64,000 nucleotides of DNA from the NCBI GenBank assembly GCA_029253585.1, contig JAQWZF010000005.1:62001-126000 (forward strand). Direction: 5' to 3'. The notes below the pieces were generated by a model that saw only the letters and a program-made list of their open reading frames with translations, did not search any database and was not told the origin of the DNA. A program made the position numbers and the translations under genes. This DNA comes from Gammaproteobacteria bacterium (GTDB lineage: Bacteria > Pseudomonadota > Gammaproteobacteria > Pseudomonadales > Pseudohongiellaceae). Of this stretch, positions 25,940 to 34,887 are shown in pieces. The first letter of the stretch is position 1. Every line of letters begins with the position of its first letter.

Positions 25940-27640
25940 ATGACAAGCAGCAAGCCCATCTATATTTCCTACGCAGGCCCCGCCTTACTAGAAACGCCAA
26001 TGCTGAACAAAGGCTCGGCATTCTCAGAGAAGGAGCGACGCGCTTTTAATCTGATCGGCCTGTTACCACCGCGCTACGAGAATATTGAGGAGCAGGTGAA
26101 GCGGGCTTATATGCAGTATAAAAGTTTCGATGAGCCCATCAACAAACACATCTACCTGCGCGTAGTTCAGGATAATAACGAAACACTGTTCTATCGTTTA
26201 CTGAACGAACACCTGGTAGAGATGCTCCCCATCATCTATACGCCTACGGTGGGCGAAGCCTGCGAACACTTTTCCGATATCTACCGTAGCGCACGCGGCA
26301 TATTTGTCTCCTATGAAGAGCGCGAATTCATGCATGACATCCTGCGCAGTGTTACCAAAGACAAGGTCAAGGTCATCGTGGTCACCGACGGCGAGCGCGT
26401 GTTGGGCCTGGGCGATCAGGGCATCGGCGGCATGGGCATCGCCATCGGCAAACTGTCTATCTATACATCCTGCGGCGGCATCAGCCCTGCCTATACACTG
26501 CCCGTGGCGATGGATGTTGGAACCAACAACCAAACGCTTTTAAATGACCCCTATTACATGGGCATGCGCCATCCGCGCATCGGCAAGGAGGAATACAATG
26601 ACTTCGTCGATCAATTTATCGATGCCGCTCAGGAGCGCTGGCCCGGCGTGCTGATCCAGTTTGAGGACTTCGCACAGCCCAATGCGATGCCGATCCTGCA
26701 GCGCCACCGCGAACGCGTGTGTTGTTTCAATGATGACATTCAAGGCACCGCCGCCGTAACTCTGGGCTCACTGCTCTCTGCCTGCCGTAAGAAAGGCGAG
26801 GCCCTTAGCGATCAGAAGATCGTATTCGTCGGGTCTGGGTCCGCCGGCTGCGGTATTGCTGAACTCATTATCAGCGCGATGCTTACTGAAGGCCTAAGCG
26901 ATGTCGAGGCGCGGGCCAGAGTATTCATGGTTGACCGCTTCGGCTTGCTAACCGAAGGCATGCCAAACCTACTCGACTTTCAGGAACTTCTTGTACAGCC
27001 TCAGTCGGCGCTAAAGGATTGGGATCTTGCCGAAGGCGGCGATTATCCTAGCCTGCTCGATGTCGTCGCCAATACCGGAGCCAGCATCTTGATTGGCGTT
27101 TCCGGCAAACCCGGCTTGTTCACCGAAGAGGTGATTCGCAAGGTGCATGCAAGCTGCCCGCGCCCGATCATCCTGCCACTGAGCAATCCATCCCAGCATG
27201 TAGAAGCGCACCCACGGGACGTCGTTGCCTGGACAGATGGCAAGGCTATAGTAGCGACCGGAAGTCCATTCGAGGCGGTGGAATACAATGGCGAAAAATA
27301 CGAAATCTCTCAATGTAACAACAGTTATGTATTCCCTGGGGTGGGCCTAGGCATTATTGCCTGTAAGGCAAGACTGGTTAGCGACGAGATGTTGATGGTG
27401 GCGAGCACGACGCTGGCTGAGTTGTCACCCGGCCAGGAAGATCAATCCAGCTCGGTACTTCCGCCACTGACCTCGCTGCCGCAGATCAGTCGCAAGATCG
27501 CCTTCAAGGTTGCTAAGACCGCTATTGCACAGGAACTGGCACGGGACATGAGCGACGAGGAGCTGCTTGCCGCTATCGAAAGAGACTTCTGGGTCCCTGC
27601 CTATAGGGAATATCGCAGAATTGCGACTCGCGCCAGATGA
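25940..27640 (+). CDS. maeA: NAD-dependent malic enzyme
   Basis: The 566-residue protein is full length for the large NAD-malic enzymes. It shows [16 protein letters not shown] at the start, [66 protein letters not shown] with the metal-binding Asp pair, and a Rossmann motif [13 protein letters not shown]. It converts malate to pyruvate, CO2 and NADH in the cytosol, linking the TCA cycle to pyruvate. GAGAGA precedes the ATG. It stands alone. Confidence 0.95.
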   Translation: MTSSKPIYISYAGPALLETPMLNKGSAFSEKERRAFNLIGLLPPRYENIEEQVKRAYMQYKSFDEPINKHIYLRVVQDNNETLFYRLLNEHLVEMLPIIYTPTVGEACEHFSDIYRSARGIFVSYEEREFMHDILRSVTKDKVKVIVVTDGERVLGLGDQGIGGMGIAIGKLSIYTSCGGISPAYTLPVAMDVGTNNQTLLNDPYYMGMRHPRIGKEEYNDFVDQFIDAAQERWPGVLIQFEDFAQPNAMPILQRHRERVCCFNDDIQGTAAVTLGSLLSACRKKGEALSDQKIVFVGSGSAGCGIAELIISAMLTEGLSDVEARARVFMVDRFGLLTEGMPNLLDFQELLVQPQSALKDWDLAEGGDYPSLLDVVANTGASILIGVSGKPGLFTEEVIRKVHASCPRPIILPLSNPSQHVEAHPRDVVAWTDGKAIVATGSPFEAVEYNGEKYEISQCNNSYVFPGVGLGIIACKARLVSDEMLMVASTTLAELSPGQEDQSSSVLPPLTSLPQISRKIAFKVAKTAIAQELARDMSDEELLAAIERDFWVPAYREYRRIATRAR

Positions 27641-27683
27641 GTCTGCCTAGCCCCAAAGAACTAGCAAGAGAGGTCCAACAACA

Positions 27684-27742
27684 AAGGGTTCATCAGATTC
27701 GCTCTACTAGCTGATGAATCCCGGTCGACCTAAGAGTCGACC
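27684..27742. terminator. Two hairpins after malic enzyme
   Basis: TTCATCAG with its complement CTGATGAA (27688-27719), and GGTCGAC with GTCGACC (27723-27742), form adjacent hairpins between the convergent genes maeA and the PGPGW protein. No long U-tract is present, so termination is probable but not certain. Confidence 0.4.
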
Positions 27743-27779
27743 TACTTGAAGCTGGCCGGCAGAATAGACACGGCGCTAT

Positions 27780-28190
27780 TCATTCGATCACCAAGGGTTC
27801 TTTGTGACCTTTTTCCCGCAGCCAGTTCGCCGACTTATAGACAGGCTCCCGAGAAATCAACCATCGCTTCAGTTTATATTTACCCGGGAATTCGACTAAC
27901 GCCAGGCCGATCAGGATCATCAACAGGCCTTGACCGGGAAGCACCAACATCGCGATTCCCAGGAGCACAATAATCACACCGATTATATTCTTGACCAGAA
28001 AAGCCAAAACTTTGAGAGAGGGAGGAATCCAATCCGAGAGCAGTGAGCCACGCCTCGATGCTGAAAAATAATCGACAGGAATCCTGATAATAAACCAGGG
28101 AATAAAAGCCAGCGTGCCCAGAAAACTGATCACAGATGCTATGCCAAGTATCAAGATCAGGCTCTCATTCTCCTGAAAAAACTCCAACAT
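27780..28190 (-). CDS. PGPGW-type small transmembrane protein
   Basis: The 136-residue protein has three or four hydrophobic segments. The last pair contains VLPGQGLLMILIGLALVEFP, which is the PGPGW-like loop that defines this small family, followed by a basic tail with KLKRWL. It is an inner membrane protein of unknown role. It is convergent with malic enzyme. Confidence 0.65.
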   Translation of the reverse strand: MLEFFQENESLILILGIASVISFLGTLAFIPWFIIRIPVDYFSASRRGSLLSDWIPPSLKVLAFLVKNIIGVIIVLLGIAMLVLPGQGLLMILIGLALVEFPGKYKLKRWLISREPVYKSANWLREKGHKEPLVIE

Positions 28191-28382
28191 GCTCAGACCT
28201 AAATCAGTAACTATAATACGCTAACTGTATCGTACTCGCCTATCTGAACAGGGAGATTGTTAGCCTATTGATGTTATTCATCCAGCCTTATTACCCCATA
28301 CTAATCAGCCTATGGCTCCTTCTAACTTTCCGGCAGATGCCTTGAATTACCTCGCCCACGGGCGAGTCTCCTATTTTTAAAA

Positions 28383-28988
28383 TTGGTCCTGGCGCTAGGT
28401 ACAGGCCTTCTGGTCCTGCAGGGTCGGTATCAGGCCGCTATCGAAGTGGCCATCATTCTGTGCATCACCTTCATTCCCCTGCTTTTAGGTCAGCGCTTTC
28501 AGGTAAAGATTCCTCATGAGTTTGAATCCCTGGCGGCAGTGTTTGTGTACATGTCACTTTTCCTTGGCGAAGTGCAAGGCTACTACGCCCGGTTCTGGTG
28601 GTGGGATATTGTTCTACACATAGGGTCGCGGTTTCTTCTGGAAATCCTTGGCTTCCTCTTGGCCTATGTGCTCAACGAGAAGGAAGATATAGAGCTAGAC
28701 CTGCATCCAAAGTTCATCGCCTTCTTTGCCGTTATATTTGCAATGGGCATGGGCGCCGTCTGGGAAATATTCGAGTTTTCAATGGATCAGCTATTCGGCA
28801 TGAACATGCAAAAGAGCCGAATTGTTGACACCATGTGGGATCTTATCGTTGATGGAGTAGGCGCATTAATTATCTCCATACTCGGCTGGGGGTTCTTAAA
28901 GACGAGGGAACGGCATTCCTTCCTGGAAAAATGGATAGACAGTTTTATTGAGAAGAACCCTCACCTGTTCCGATCGAACAGAAGCTAG
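28383..28988 (+). CDS. DUF2238/YjdF-like membrane protein
   Basis: The 201-residue protein has five or six hydrophobic helices, with RFWWWDIVLHIGSRFLLEIL and MGAVWEIFEFSMDQLFG. WWD...LH and WEIFEF are the conserved polar motifs of DUF2238/YjdF-type membrane proteins. The start is TTG 28383, but the frame is open back to 28326 and no ATG is available, so the N-terminus is uncertain. RIVDTMWDLIVDGVGAL near the end matches the family. Function unknown. Confidence 0.65.
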   Translation: MVLALGTGLLVLQGRYQAAIEVAIILCITFIPLLLGQRFQVKIPHEFESLAAVFVYMSLFLGEVQGYYARFWWWDIVLHIGSRFLLEILGFLLAYVLNEKEDIELDLHPKFIAFFAVIFAMGMGAVWEIFEFSMDQLFGMNMQKSRIVDTMWDLIVDGVGALIISILGWGFLKTRERHSFLEKWIDSFIEKNPHLFRSNRS

Positions 28989-29159
28989 GCGCAAAGTAGG
29001 TTGTTAGTTAATCATTGCATATAGCGATCCGTCGCAATCCACAAACGCAAAAGGCACCTACAGCACATTAACCATCAGCCTACCTCAGCATCGATAGCAA
29101 AAGCCGCCAACTGTTGCGCCGCTTAGTAAAGCGAGAGACTTAGCTGCACCCGCCATTTA

Positions 29160-30299
29160 CTACTGGGCATTGCTACTGACCGCCTCTACAAGCTGTGTGA
29201 TCTCAAGCTCAATCGCCACATTATCCACAAGCTGTGAAAAATGATCCGCTAGCGACCCGCCACTGGCCAACCCCAGCAGAGTCGCCAAGACGGCCCCGCG
29301 ATGTACATTGTCGCCGCCCAGATTCGTGTTCGATATCAAACCTGCCTCCGGTGAGTCGCAATATTTATAGGCGAGATAGAGAACGCTGGGCCAGGAGTCG
29401 GTGATGTAACAGGCCGATGAGAAAAGCTTGCCCACAACATCGTTGTCGCTATAAATCTTGCCCATCAACTCTGACAACTGCAAACTTATACTGCGCTTAC
29501 TCCAGGCACTGATCAACTGCTGGGCAGATTCCGACTCATCGAGAAAGAGAAGGTCGTCAAGCAGCCCCACATAGTCTGTGCATACTTTTGCTAGATATTG
29601 GTCTGGGTGGGTGAGCTTCAGATGGCCCTGACAGATTTCCTGCACGGCATCCAACGACGTTCCGCGCAGTCGTTCTGAAAAAAAAATGGGGGCAATGCAG
29701 ACAAGCCCTCCAATAGACGGCGTGTCATGGGTGACGGCGCCGCATCTATGGCGAGGCTTGCCTGCTTCAAGATTTGCAAAGAAGCCACGGTGATAAGATT
29801 CGGCATAGGTATCCGGGTGCATGGGCGGGTCGGCGGTCAGTAGCTCGATATACGCATCGAGAAATGCCTCCTCGTCATAGCGCCCTGCTCTGTCGACTAA
29901 CATTCTGGTAACGGCTCGAGCACAGTGGGCATTCAATGTATTTTCACCGGCACGCATGCCTTGGTGATAGTGCTGATTCGGCTGATTCCAGAATTTGCGC
30001 TTACCAATTAGAATCACATCGCCGACAATTTGCTTGGTCGGGCCCGCCGCTCCTCTCCAACCGCTTGACCCTTTCGATCCTCTGGCTCCGCGCCCTCCTT
30101 TATTGGTCGAATGCAATGACATGATAGAAGAAGGGTGAAAATCTGGCGCATCTTCAAAGTGTGCAATGCCACAGCGAAATTGTCTATAGATATCCATAGG
30201 GTTGTAGTACCAGTGCACCGGCATGGCCAGCGAATCGGCCACATATAACATTTTTAATGCGGCGACAGCTCGGTCCCGAGCAAGGGCTAGATTTTTCAT
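29160..30299 (-). CDS. ADP-ribosylglycohydrolase family protein
   Basis: From ATG 30299 the protein has 379 residues (a GTG four codons upstream is possible). It begins with the helical DraG-type core (ALKMLYVADSLAMPVHWYYN) and ends with LGGDNVHRGAVLATLLGLAS, the conserved GxDxxxxG metal-binding segment of ADP-ribosylglycohydrolases. CGAVTHDTPSIGGLV lies mid-chain. Members remove ADP-ribose from proteins, nucleic acid or small molecules using Mg2+. The chain is longer than the usual 300 residues, with an insert after residue 60. Isolated on the minus strand. Confidence 0.8.
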   Translation of the reverse strand: MKNLALARDRAVAALKMLYVADSLAMPVHWYYNPMDIYRQFRCGIAHFEDAPDFHPSSIMSLHSTNKGGRGARGSKGSSGWRGAAGPTKQIVGDVILIGKRKFWNQPNQHYHQGMRAGENTLNAHCARAVTRMLVDRAGRYDEEAFLDAYIELLTADPPMHPDTYAESYHRGFFANLEAGKPRHRCGAVTHDTPSIGGLVCIAPIFFSERLRGTSLDAVQEICQGHLKLTHPDQYLAKVCTDYVGLLDDLLFLDESESAQQLISAWSKRSISLQLSELMGKIYSDNDVVGKLFSSACYITDSWPSVLYLAYKYCDSPEAGLISNTNLGGDNVHRGAVLATLLGLASGGSLADHFSQLVDNVAIELEITQLVEAVSSNAQ

Positions 30300-30402
30300 G
30301 AAAGGAGGCACCCAGAAGAATTTGTTCTGACACTTTGTCTACAAACCAAATCCCCTAACAGGATTGTTACAGCAAAGCAGGTCAGCTCTAGTAACCCAAG
30401 CA

Positions 30403-30939
30403 CTAGCGGACAGACTGCTGCGGCACAAGGCGCAGTTTATTCAGGTCATAACCCTCTTGCTCAATGATGCTAAGCAATCGCTCATAATCACCGTCAGCGA
30501 TGACAGGCTGTCTGGCCATCAACCAGACATAGTCGCGCTTGGTTCTGCCAATAATTGTGAACTGATAATCTGGATCTATGTAGACGATTCTATACTCGGC
30601 CTTGATAGGCCAGACGAACTGCATTCCCCAAACCGCATTGCCAGAGTCTTCTCGTATAACGGCCGTTGGATGATAGATTTTTTGATCGCCTTCAAAGCCG
30701 CCTTTATTAAAGGTGAACGTAGTGGCGACCCTTCCATTCACCGGTTCAGCATAACTTTCAACCGCATTGTAGGCATCTGTTTCTATGAAGGTAGGAATAT
30801 TGGCTATGACGAACCAGTCACCCGCGAACCTGCTGAGGTCGACAGATTCCGCCGTCCTAATAGGTGGTGGATTCGAGGCAGTCTGACAGCCACCGACCAG
30901 TATCATGCCGACCACCAGCAATGCTTTTTGGATTCCCAT
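30403..30939 (-). CDS. blc: Bacterial lipocalin (outer membrane lipoprotein)
   Basis: The 178-residue protein starts at ATG 30939 with a lipoprotein signal and lipobox VGGC. The lipocalin signature is FAGDWFVIANIPTF (G-x-W). Later blocks AVWGMQFVWPIKAEYRIVYI and YVWLMARQPVIADGDY match Blc. Blc binds lysophospholipids or fatty acids at the outer membrane. It is encoded 15 to 20 bases after the DUF6134 gene, suggesting co-transcription. The broken pldA gene and MlaA in the same window also concern outer membrane lipids. Confidence 0.9.
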   Translation of the reverse strand: MGIQKALLVVGMILVGGCQTASNPPPIRTAESVDLSRFAGDWFVIANIPTFIETDAYNAVESYAEPVNGRVATTFTFNKGGFEGDQKIYHPTAVIREDSGNAVWGMQFVWPIKAEYRIVYIDPDYQFTIIGRTKRDYVWLMARQPVIADGDYERLLSIIEQEGYDLNKLRLVPQQSVR

Positions 30940-30960
30940 GTGCAACCCTCTTTGAACAAT

Positions 30961-31638
30961 CTATCCGCCAAGTGCATAGGAAGAGCCCAATGTACGCGGT
31001 AAATTAACTGGCTCGTATCGGAGGACTTTCCCTCCCTTCACAATAGACTCTAGCGCCAGCCAGCGGTGATCGTCGGCGGCGTACCAGAGACTTATCGGTC
31101 CTGCTGCCAGGCTCAGTGAATATTTAATTGCCTGAATATCTTGCCCCTTTACCGCCAGCACTTCCTCACCCTCTATGACTACAGAAACGTTTTCATATTC
31201 ACCGGTTTGGCTATTGAGGAGCTGATCCGCCCGCAGAAACTCAGGATTCCAATAGGCAAACGTCATAATGCAGGCCGGCAATTCATTATCCAAGGATCCG
31301 GATCGCATCCGAAACGTCTCTGCATCTGCCTGACCACGAACTATGAAATCTTTTCCATTTGAAGCTGTTTCTGCACTGATTGAAGTTAGGCAATTGTCTC
31401 GCCAAACTTCCGTGTTCTTATGTCTATAGCTAAAGACATTAACGAAGAGAAGTTTTACATCGAAGCGGGCTTCCGTTGTAACTGTCTGCACACCATCGAC
31501 CTCACTGACATTAAAGTCATGGTAGCCAATTCTCTTTTCATCGAGTAATACCTCAAACTCCCATCGAGCTTGCTCCGCCAAATTAGCATTTGCGCTAGCG
31601 ACATAGAAAAGAAATAGCATTAGGTATAATTTTTTCAT
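30961..31638 (-). CDS. DUF6134-like secreted protein
   Basis: The 225-residue protein has a signal peptide ending near ASANA, followed by WEFEVLLDEKRIGYHDFNV. The 'E..LD...IG.H.F' pattern, YRHKNTEVWRDNCLTS, and AYWNPEFLRADQLLNSQTGE are typical of the DUF6134 group of periplasmic proteins. It is probably a beta-rich protein with one disulphide. It precedes the lipocalin gene by a few bases. Function unknown. Confidence 0.65.
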   Translation of the reverse strand: MKKLYLMLFLFYVASANANLAEQARWEFEVLLDEKRIGYHDFNVSEVDGVQTVTTEARFDVKLLFVNVFSYRHKNTEVWRDNCLTSISAETASNGKDFIVRGQADAETFRMRSGSLDNELPACIMTFAYWNPEFLRADQLLNSQTGEYENVSVVIEGEEVLAVKGQDIQAIKYSLSLAAGPISLWYAADDHRWLALESIVKGGKVLRYEPVNLPRTLGSSYALGG

Positions 31639-31793
31639 TTCGTGTCTCTAGAATCCTATAATCTTAAAACCCGATTATTTGTGCTCCGTGAAAATCAGGC
31701 GCCGACTACGAGGCAAGGGCATGACGGACATGCCAAAGGGCACAGCGTCTTGGTCTCAGTCGTAAGGTACGCACAGCAAGACGACACAGATCA

Positions 31794-32459
31794 CTATTGC
31801 TGAACCTGCGCCTGGCGCCTCTGTAAGTAAAAATCTCTGAATAGCGCATAGCGATCTGACGCCGTCGGGGGCTGGGGAGTGTTCAGCAACGAGGCTCTTA
31901 AGGTCACGATCTGCAAGGCGAACAGGCTATTTCGTGTAGGCACGTGATCTATCGTTAGAGGAATAGACGCTACCGTATCCGCGTAACCTCCCGCAAAATC
32001 GCGCAGTGTCGTTGGGCCTCTGAACGGAAACACTATATAGGGCCCAGATGGCACACCCCACAGACCCAGGGTTTGACCGAAGTCCTCGCTGTGTCTGGCC
32101 AAGCCCATGTTCTGGGCAACATCAAAAAAGCCAAGCAATCCGACAGTGCTATTGATCAAGAACCGCCCCGCATCGTTTAGAGCGAGAGCTGGCCGGCCCT
32201 GTAGCAGCTGATTGGCGGCAGTATTTGGCTCCGCCAGATTGTTGAAAAAAAGCTGTACCGCACGCTCTCCAGGGTCGGGCATGACTGCCGCGTAACCCAT
32301 CGCCAGAGGCTTAATCAGCACCTTGTCTGCCCCATTATTGAACGCTTGAAGCTGCCGGTTTACAGGCTCTAGCGGGTCAGCCACCATTGTGGCGCACCCG
32401 ATGAAGAAAACTAAGCAGAACAACATTGCTAGGGGTTTAACCAAGGTGTACATCTTCAC
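31794..32459 (-). CDS. mlaA: Phospholipid-binding lipoprotein MlaA (VacJ)
   Basis: The 221-residue protein has a lipobox FIGC followed by the MlaA core: DPLEPVNRQLQAFNNGADK, NNLAEPNTAANQLLQGRP, GRFLINSTVGLLGFFDVA and GVPSGPYIVFPFRGPTTLRD. MlaA sits in the outer membrane as a ring that extracts phospholipid from the outer leaflet and hands it to MlaC. No other mla gene is nearby. It shares strand and neighbourhood with the lipocalin pair but is 155 bases away. Confidence 0.95.
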   Translation of the reverse strand: MKMYTLVKPLAMLFCLVFFIGCATMVADPLEPVNRQLQAFNNGADKVLIKPLAMGYAAVMPDPGERAVQLFFNNLAEPNTAANQLLQGRPALALNDAGRFLINSTVGLLGFFDVAQNMGLARHSEDFGQTLGLWGVPSGPYIVFPFRGPTTLRDFAGGYADTVASIPLTIDHVPTRNSLFALQIVTLRASLLNTPQPPTASDRYALFRDFYLQRRQAQVQQ

Positions 32460-32854
32460 TCACTTCCTTCTTCGGTTGTTATGACGGATTTTTTCTCCCC
32501 CTATGTAGTCTCGTTCTCCCTATTTGGATCAATCTACCCAATAGAGAAAACCGAATAGCCACCCAATTATCTAAATTGCATTAGCTACCGAGCAAGGCCA
32601 GCCATACAGGCCAAGAATTGAAAGGCCCAGAAAGACAGATCCAGTTATTTAGATGCACTTTGTTACAAAAACCAGAGAAAACTCGGTGAGATTTACCTAT
32701 ATAATCTTGAGGTGAAACAACAAACCGGGCTGCAGAGTCTCGACAATAGACTCTATTCGAGATTGAATAGCATTCAACAACGACCCAGCTCGCACTAACA
32801 ATAGAAGCAATAAACCAACAAGACTAAAAGATGACAAATTTGGGAGATTACATA
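32460..32854. other. Divergent intergenic region
   Basis: This stretch lies between mlaA (minus) and the Tat protein gene (plus). A TATAAT sequence at 32700-32705 could be a -10 element for the plus-strand gene, but no good -35 is visible. No further structure is seen. Confidence 0.4.
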
Positions 32855-33547
32855 ATGAGCAATAATACCGATAAGCTGCAGGGACGACGCCGATTCCTAA
32901 CAGGTGTTGGCCTGGCGGCAACTACTGCCACCCTCGTTTCTTCAGCTCAGGCTGCGAGCGGTGATAGCGCTCATCATGGCTTTGCCCCGGCTCGCCACGA
33001 ACAAGATGCCTGGATGGATGCAAACTCCGCCAGTCACAGAGTCTTCATCGACTCCTCCAGCACATCGGGCGGCATTACCGCATTGAATTACGCCAACAAT
33101 ATATTTGTAGGCCACGCAGAAGGTTATGACGGAGCAGAATCAGACGTCTCAATTGTGGTCTGTTTCCGCCATGGCTCAACACCTCTGGGTTATAACGATG
33201 CCATGTGGGGCAAATATGGCGCGCAGTTCAGCCAGATGATGAACCTGATGGATCGCAGTACCGATCAAGCCTTTATGGTCAATCCCATGAACCTGAATCG
33301 ATCCGACTACGGAAATCGAGGCAATACCATCGACTCATTGATCGCCAGGGGTGTCAGCTACGCAATTTGCCGTAAAGCGACACGCTCTTTCGCTACCAGA
33401 CTAGCCCGGGCAACCGGCGGCGATGTTGAGGCGATCAATGCGGAGCTGCTGGCGAACAATGTATCCAATAGCCGCTTCGTTCCAGCTGGGGTTGTTGCGG
33501 CAACGCGCAGTCAGGAATACGGATATAGCCTGTTGTATTCAGCTTAA
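32855..33547 (+). CDS. Tat-exported protein, possibly DsrE-like fold
   Basis: ATG 32855, preceded by GGGAG, gives 230 residues; ATG 32831 is possible but has no ribosome site. The N-terminus GRRRFLTGVGLAATTATLVS is a twin-arginine signal. The mature part reads HHGFAPARHEQDAWMD, then HRVFIDSSSTSGGITALNYANN and a strand VSIVVCFRHGSTPLGYNDAMW that resembles DsrE/F proteins. FVPAGVVAATRSQEYGYSLLY closes it. A paralogue is encoded at 49548-50234. Function unknown; Tat export implies folding, perhaps with a cofactor, before export. Confidence 0.65.
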   Translation: MSNNTDKLQGRRRFLTGVGLAATTATLVSSAQAASGDSAHHGFAPARHEQDAWMDANSASHRVFIDSSSTSGGITALNYANNIFVGHAEGYDGAESDVSIVVCFRHGSTPLGYNDAMWGKYGAQFSQMMNLMDRSTDQAFMVNPMNLNRSDYGNRGNTIDSLIARGVSYAICRKATRSFATRLARATGGDVEAINAELLANNVSNSRFVPAGVVAATRSQEYGYSLLYSA

Positions 33548-33629
33548 GTCTGACTCTACATAAAGGGGGTCTATGCTGGGAGCGCCACTCGCGTAATCAG
33601 AAATTAAACAATGCGAAGACTGAAAACAA

Positions 33630-33666
33630 AACGCCAGTGACTAGGATTGGTCACTGGCGTTTTTTA
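33630..33666. terminator. Bidirectional terminator
   Basis: ACGCCAGTGAC and GTCACTGGCGT (33631-33660) form an 11-bp stem followed by T6 on the plus strand; the minus strand has TTTTGTTTT after it. It separates the convergent Tat protein and TsdA-like genes. Confidence 0.95.
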
Positions 33667-33682
33667 TTGGCTATTGATCGCC

Positions 33683-34642
33683 TTACAAGTTTCGATAGTA
33701 CTCACGAATAGGCTCGAACGGGCCCAGCTTATGCTGCTCGTGAGGAAAATTGTCGGCATAGGGTAGATAGGGGCTATCCACCGGCTTCCTTGTAAGATCG
33801 GGATAATCAACTTCGAGGTTCGCTCGAACCGGGCGCTCATGGGAATTCATGTAGGCCGCTACGTCATAGGCCTCATCATCACTCAGATCGGGCTGACCAA
33901 GGGGCATCCGCGCCTTGATGAAACGAGCCGCAGTGAGCAGGCGCGTCATGCCCGCACCATTATTAAAACTATCAGGCCCCCATAGCGGCGGAAACAGATA
34001 ACCGTCTGCCAGATCAGCCGTCTGCTTCAAGCCTGCACCATCTTCTCCGTGGCAGACCTGGCACCTTTCCTGAAATACTACCTCGCCAGCCTCAAGACTC
34101 GCCGCACGATTCGGCTCCTGAAAAGCCGGCGGCTCATCGGGGGATCGTTTGCTATCGCTCATCAATTGATATTGGCTCGCGAGCCCCTTGATATACATCT
34201 CCATGGAAACCATTTCGATACTATTACGATCCAGCTCCGTGCCATTCATGCTTCGTGTCATGCAACCGTTGATGCGGTCACGCAGGTCTCCCTCTACACC
34301 GTCTCTGCCGGAAAACCTGGGATACTTGGTGTCCGCAAGCAGTAGTGAGAGAGTGCCCGGCTCGGTGCCCGTGTCGAGGTGACAGGACGCACAGTCGAGA
34401 TTGCTGCCAGAGAACCGCTTAGCTGGATCTTCATGACCCGGGCCCATCATGGCCGACGTTTCACGAATCAGACGCCTACCGAATTCGACACTGGGTTGGG
34501 CAAACATCGGCTCAGTAGAGACCTCGCCCGAATACATCGATAGCGCTAACACAATGACGGCTATGCCAAGTACCGCGCTGCTCGCCATCGCCGCAACCAG
34601 ACTGAGGCCTTGCTGTTTTGATTCGACGCTGGGTTGAATCAT
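33683..34642 (-). CDS. TsdA-like diheme cytochrome c, membrane anchored
   Basis: The 319-residue protein has one N-terminal hydrophobic anchor and two heme c motifs, DCASCHLDTG and RCQVCHGEDGAG. Between them RINGCMTRSMNGTEL matches the conserved block of thiosulfate dehydrogenases (TsdA), where the Cys serves as an unusual heme ligand. TsdA oxidises thiosulfate to tetrathionate in the periplasm. The gene overlaps the small subunit gene by 4 bases (ATGA) and belongs to the oxidase operon, so it probably feeds electrons to that oxidase or forms part of it. Thiosulfate as substrate is inferred from the motif. Confidence 0.75.
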   Translation of the reverse strand: MIQPSVESKQQGLSLVAAMASSAVLGIAVIVLALSMYSGEVSTEPMFAQPSVEFGRRLIRETSAMMGPGHEDPAKRFSGSNLDCASCHLDTGTEPGTLSLLLADTKYPRFSGRDGVEGDLRDRINGCMTRSMNGTELDRNSIEMVSMEMYIKGLASQYQLMSDSKRSPDEPPAFQEPNRAASLEAGEVVFQERCQVCHGEDGAGLKQTADLADGYLFPPLWGPDSFNNGAGMTRLLTAARFIKARMPLGQPDLSDDEAYDVAAYMNSHERPVRANLEVDYPDLTRKPVDSPYLPYADNFPHEQHKLGPFEPIREYYRNL

Positions 34643-34887
34643 TTGGTTTCACCACTGCTATTATTCACTTGATGTCCTAATTGGTCTTGATCGTCATTTA
34701 ACTCATGCAAATCTTCGCTGGAAGACTTCGCTCCTGCCCCCGTCTGCATATCATACATCGACAGTTGCCGAAGGAAAGCAAATTTAGGCTGTTCAACACG
34801 TTCGCGCAGCCCCGGCTTGAGCAGGTACTGCAACGTAAACCAGCCTGCCATCAGTAGCGATGAGAATACGATCAAGTTACTAATCAT
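34639..34887 (-). CDS. Small membrane subunit of the cbb3-like oxidase (CcoQ-like)
   Basis: The start is ATG 34887, overlapping the end of the oxidase gene by 8 bases, giving 82 residues. There is one transmembrane helix (SNLIVFSSLLMAGWFTLQYL) followed by a polar tail. It overlaps the TsdA-like gene by 4 bases. Position and topology suggest a CcoQ-like assembly or stability subunit, but sequence similarity to CcoQ is not evident by eye. Confidence 0.6.
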   Translation of the reverse strand: MISNLIVFSSLLMAGWFTLQYLLKPGLRERVEQPKFAFLRQLSMYDMQTGAGAKSSSEDLHELNDDQDQLGHQVNNSSGETK

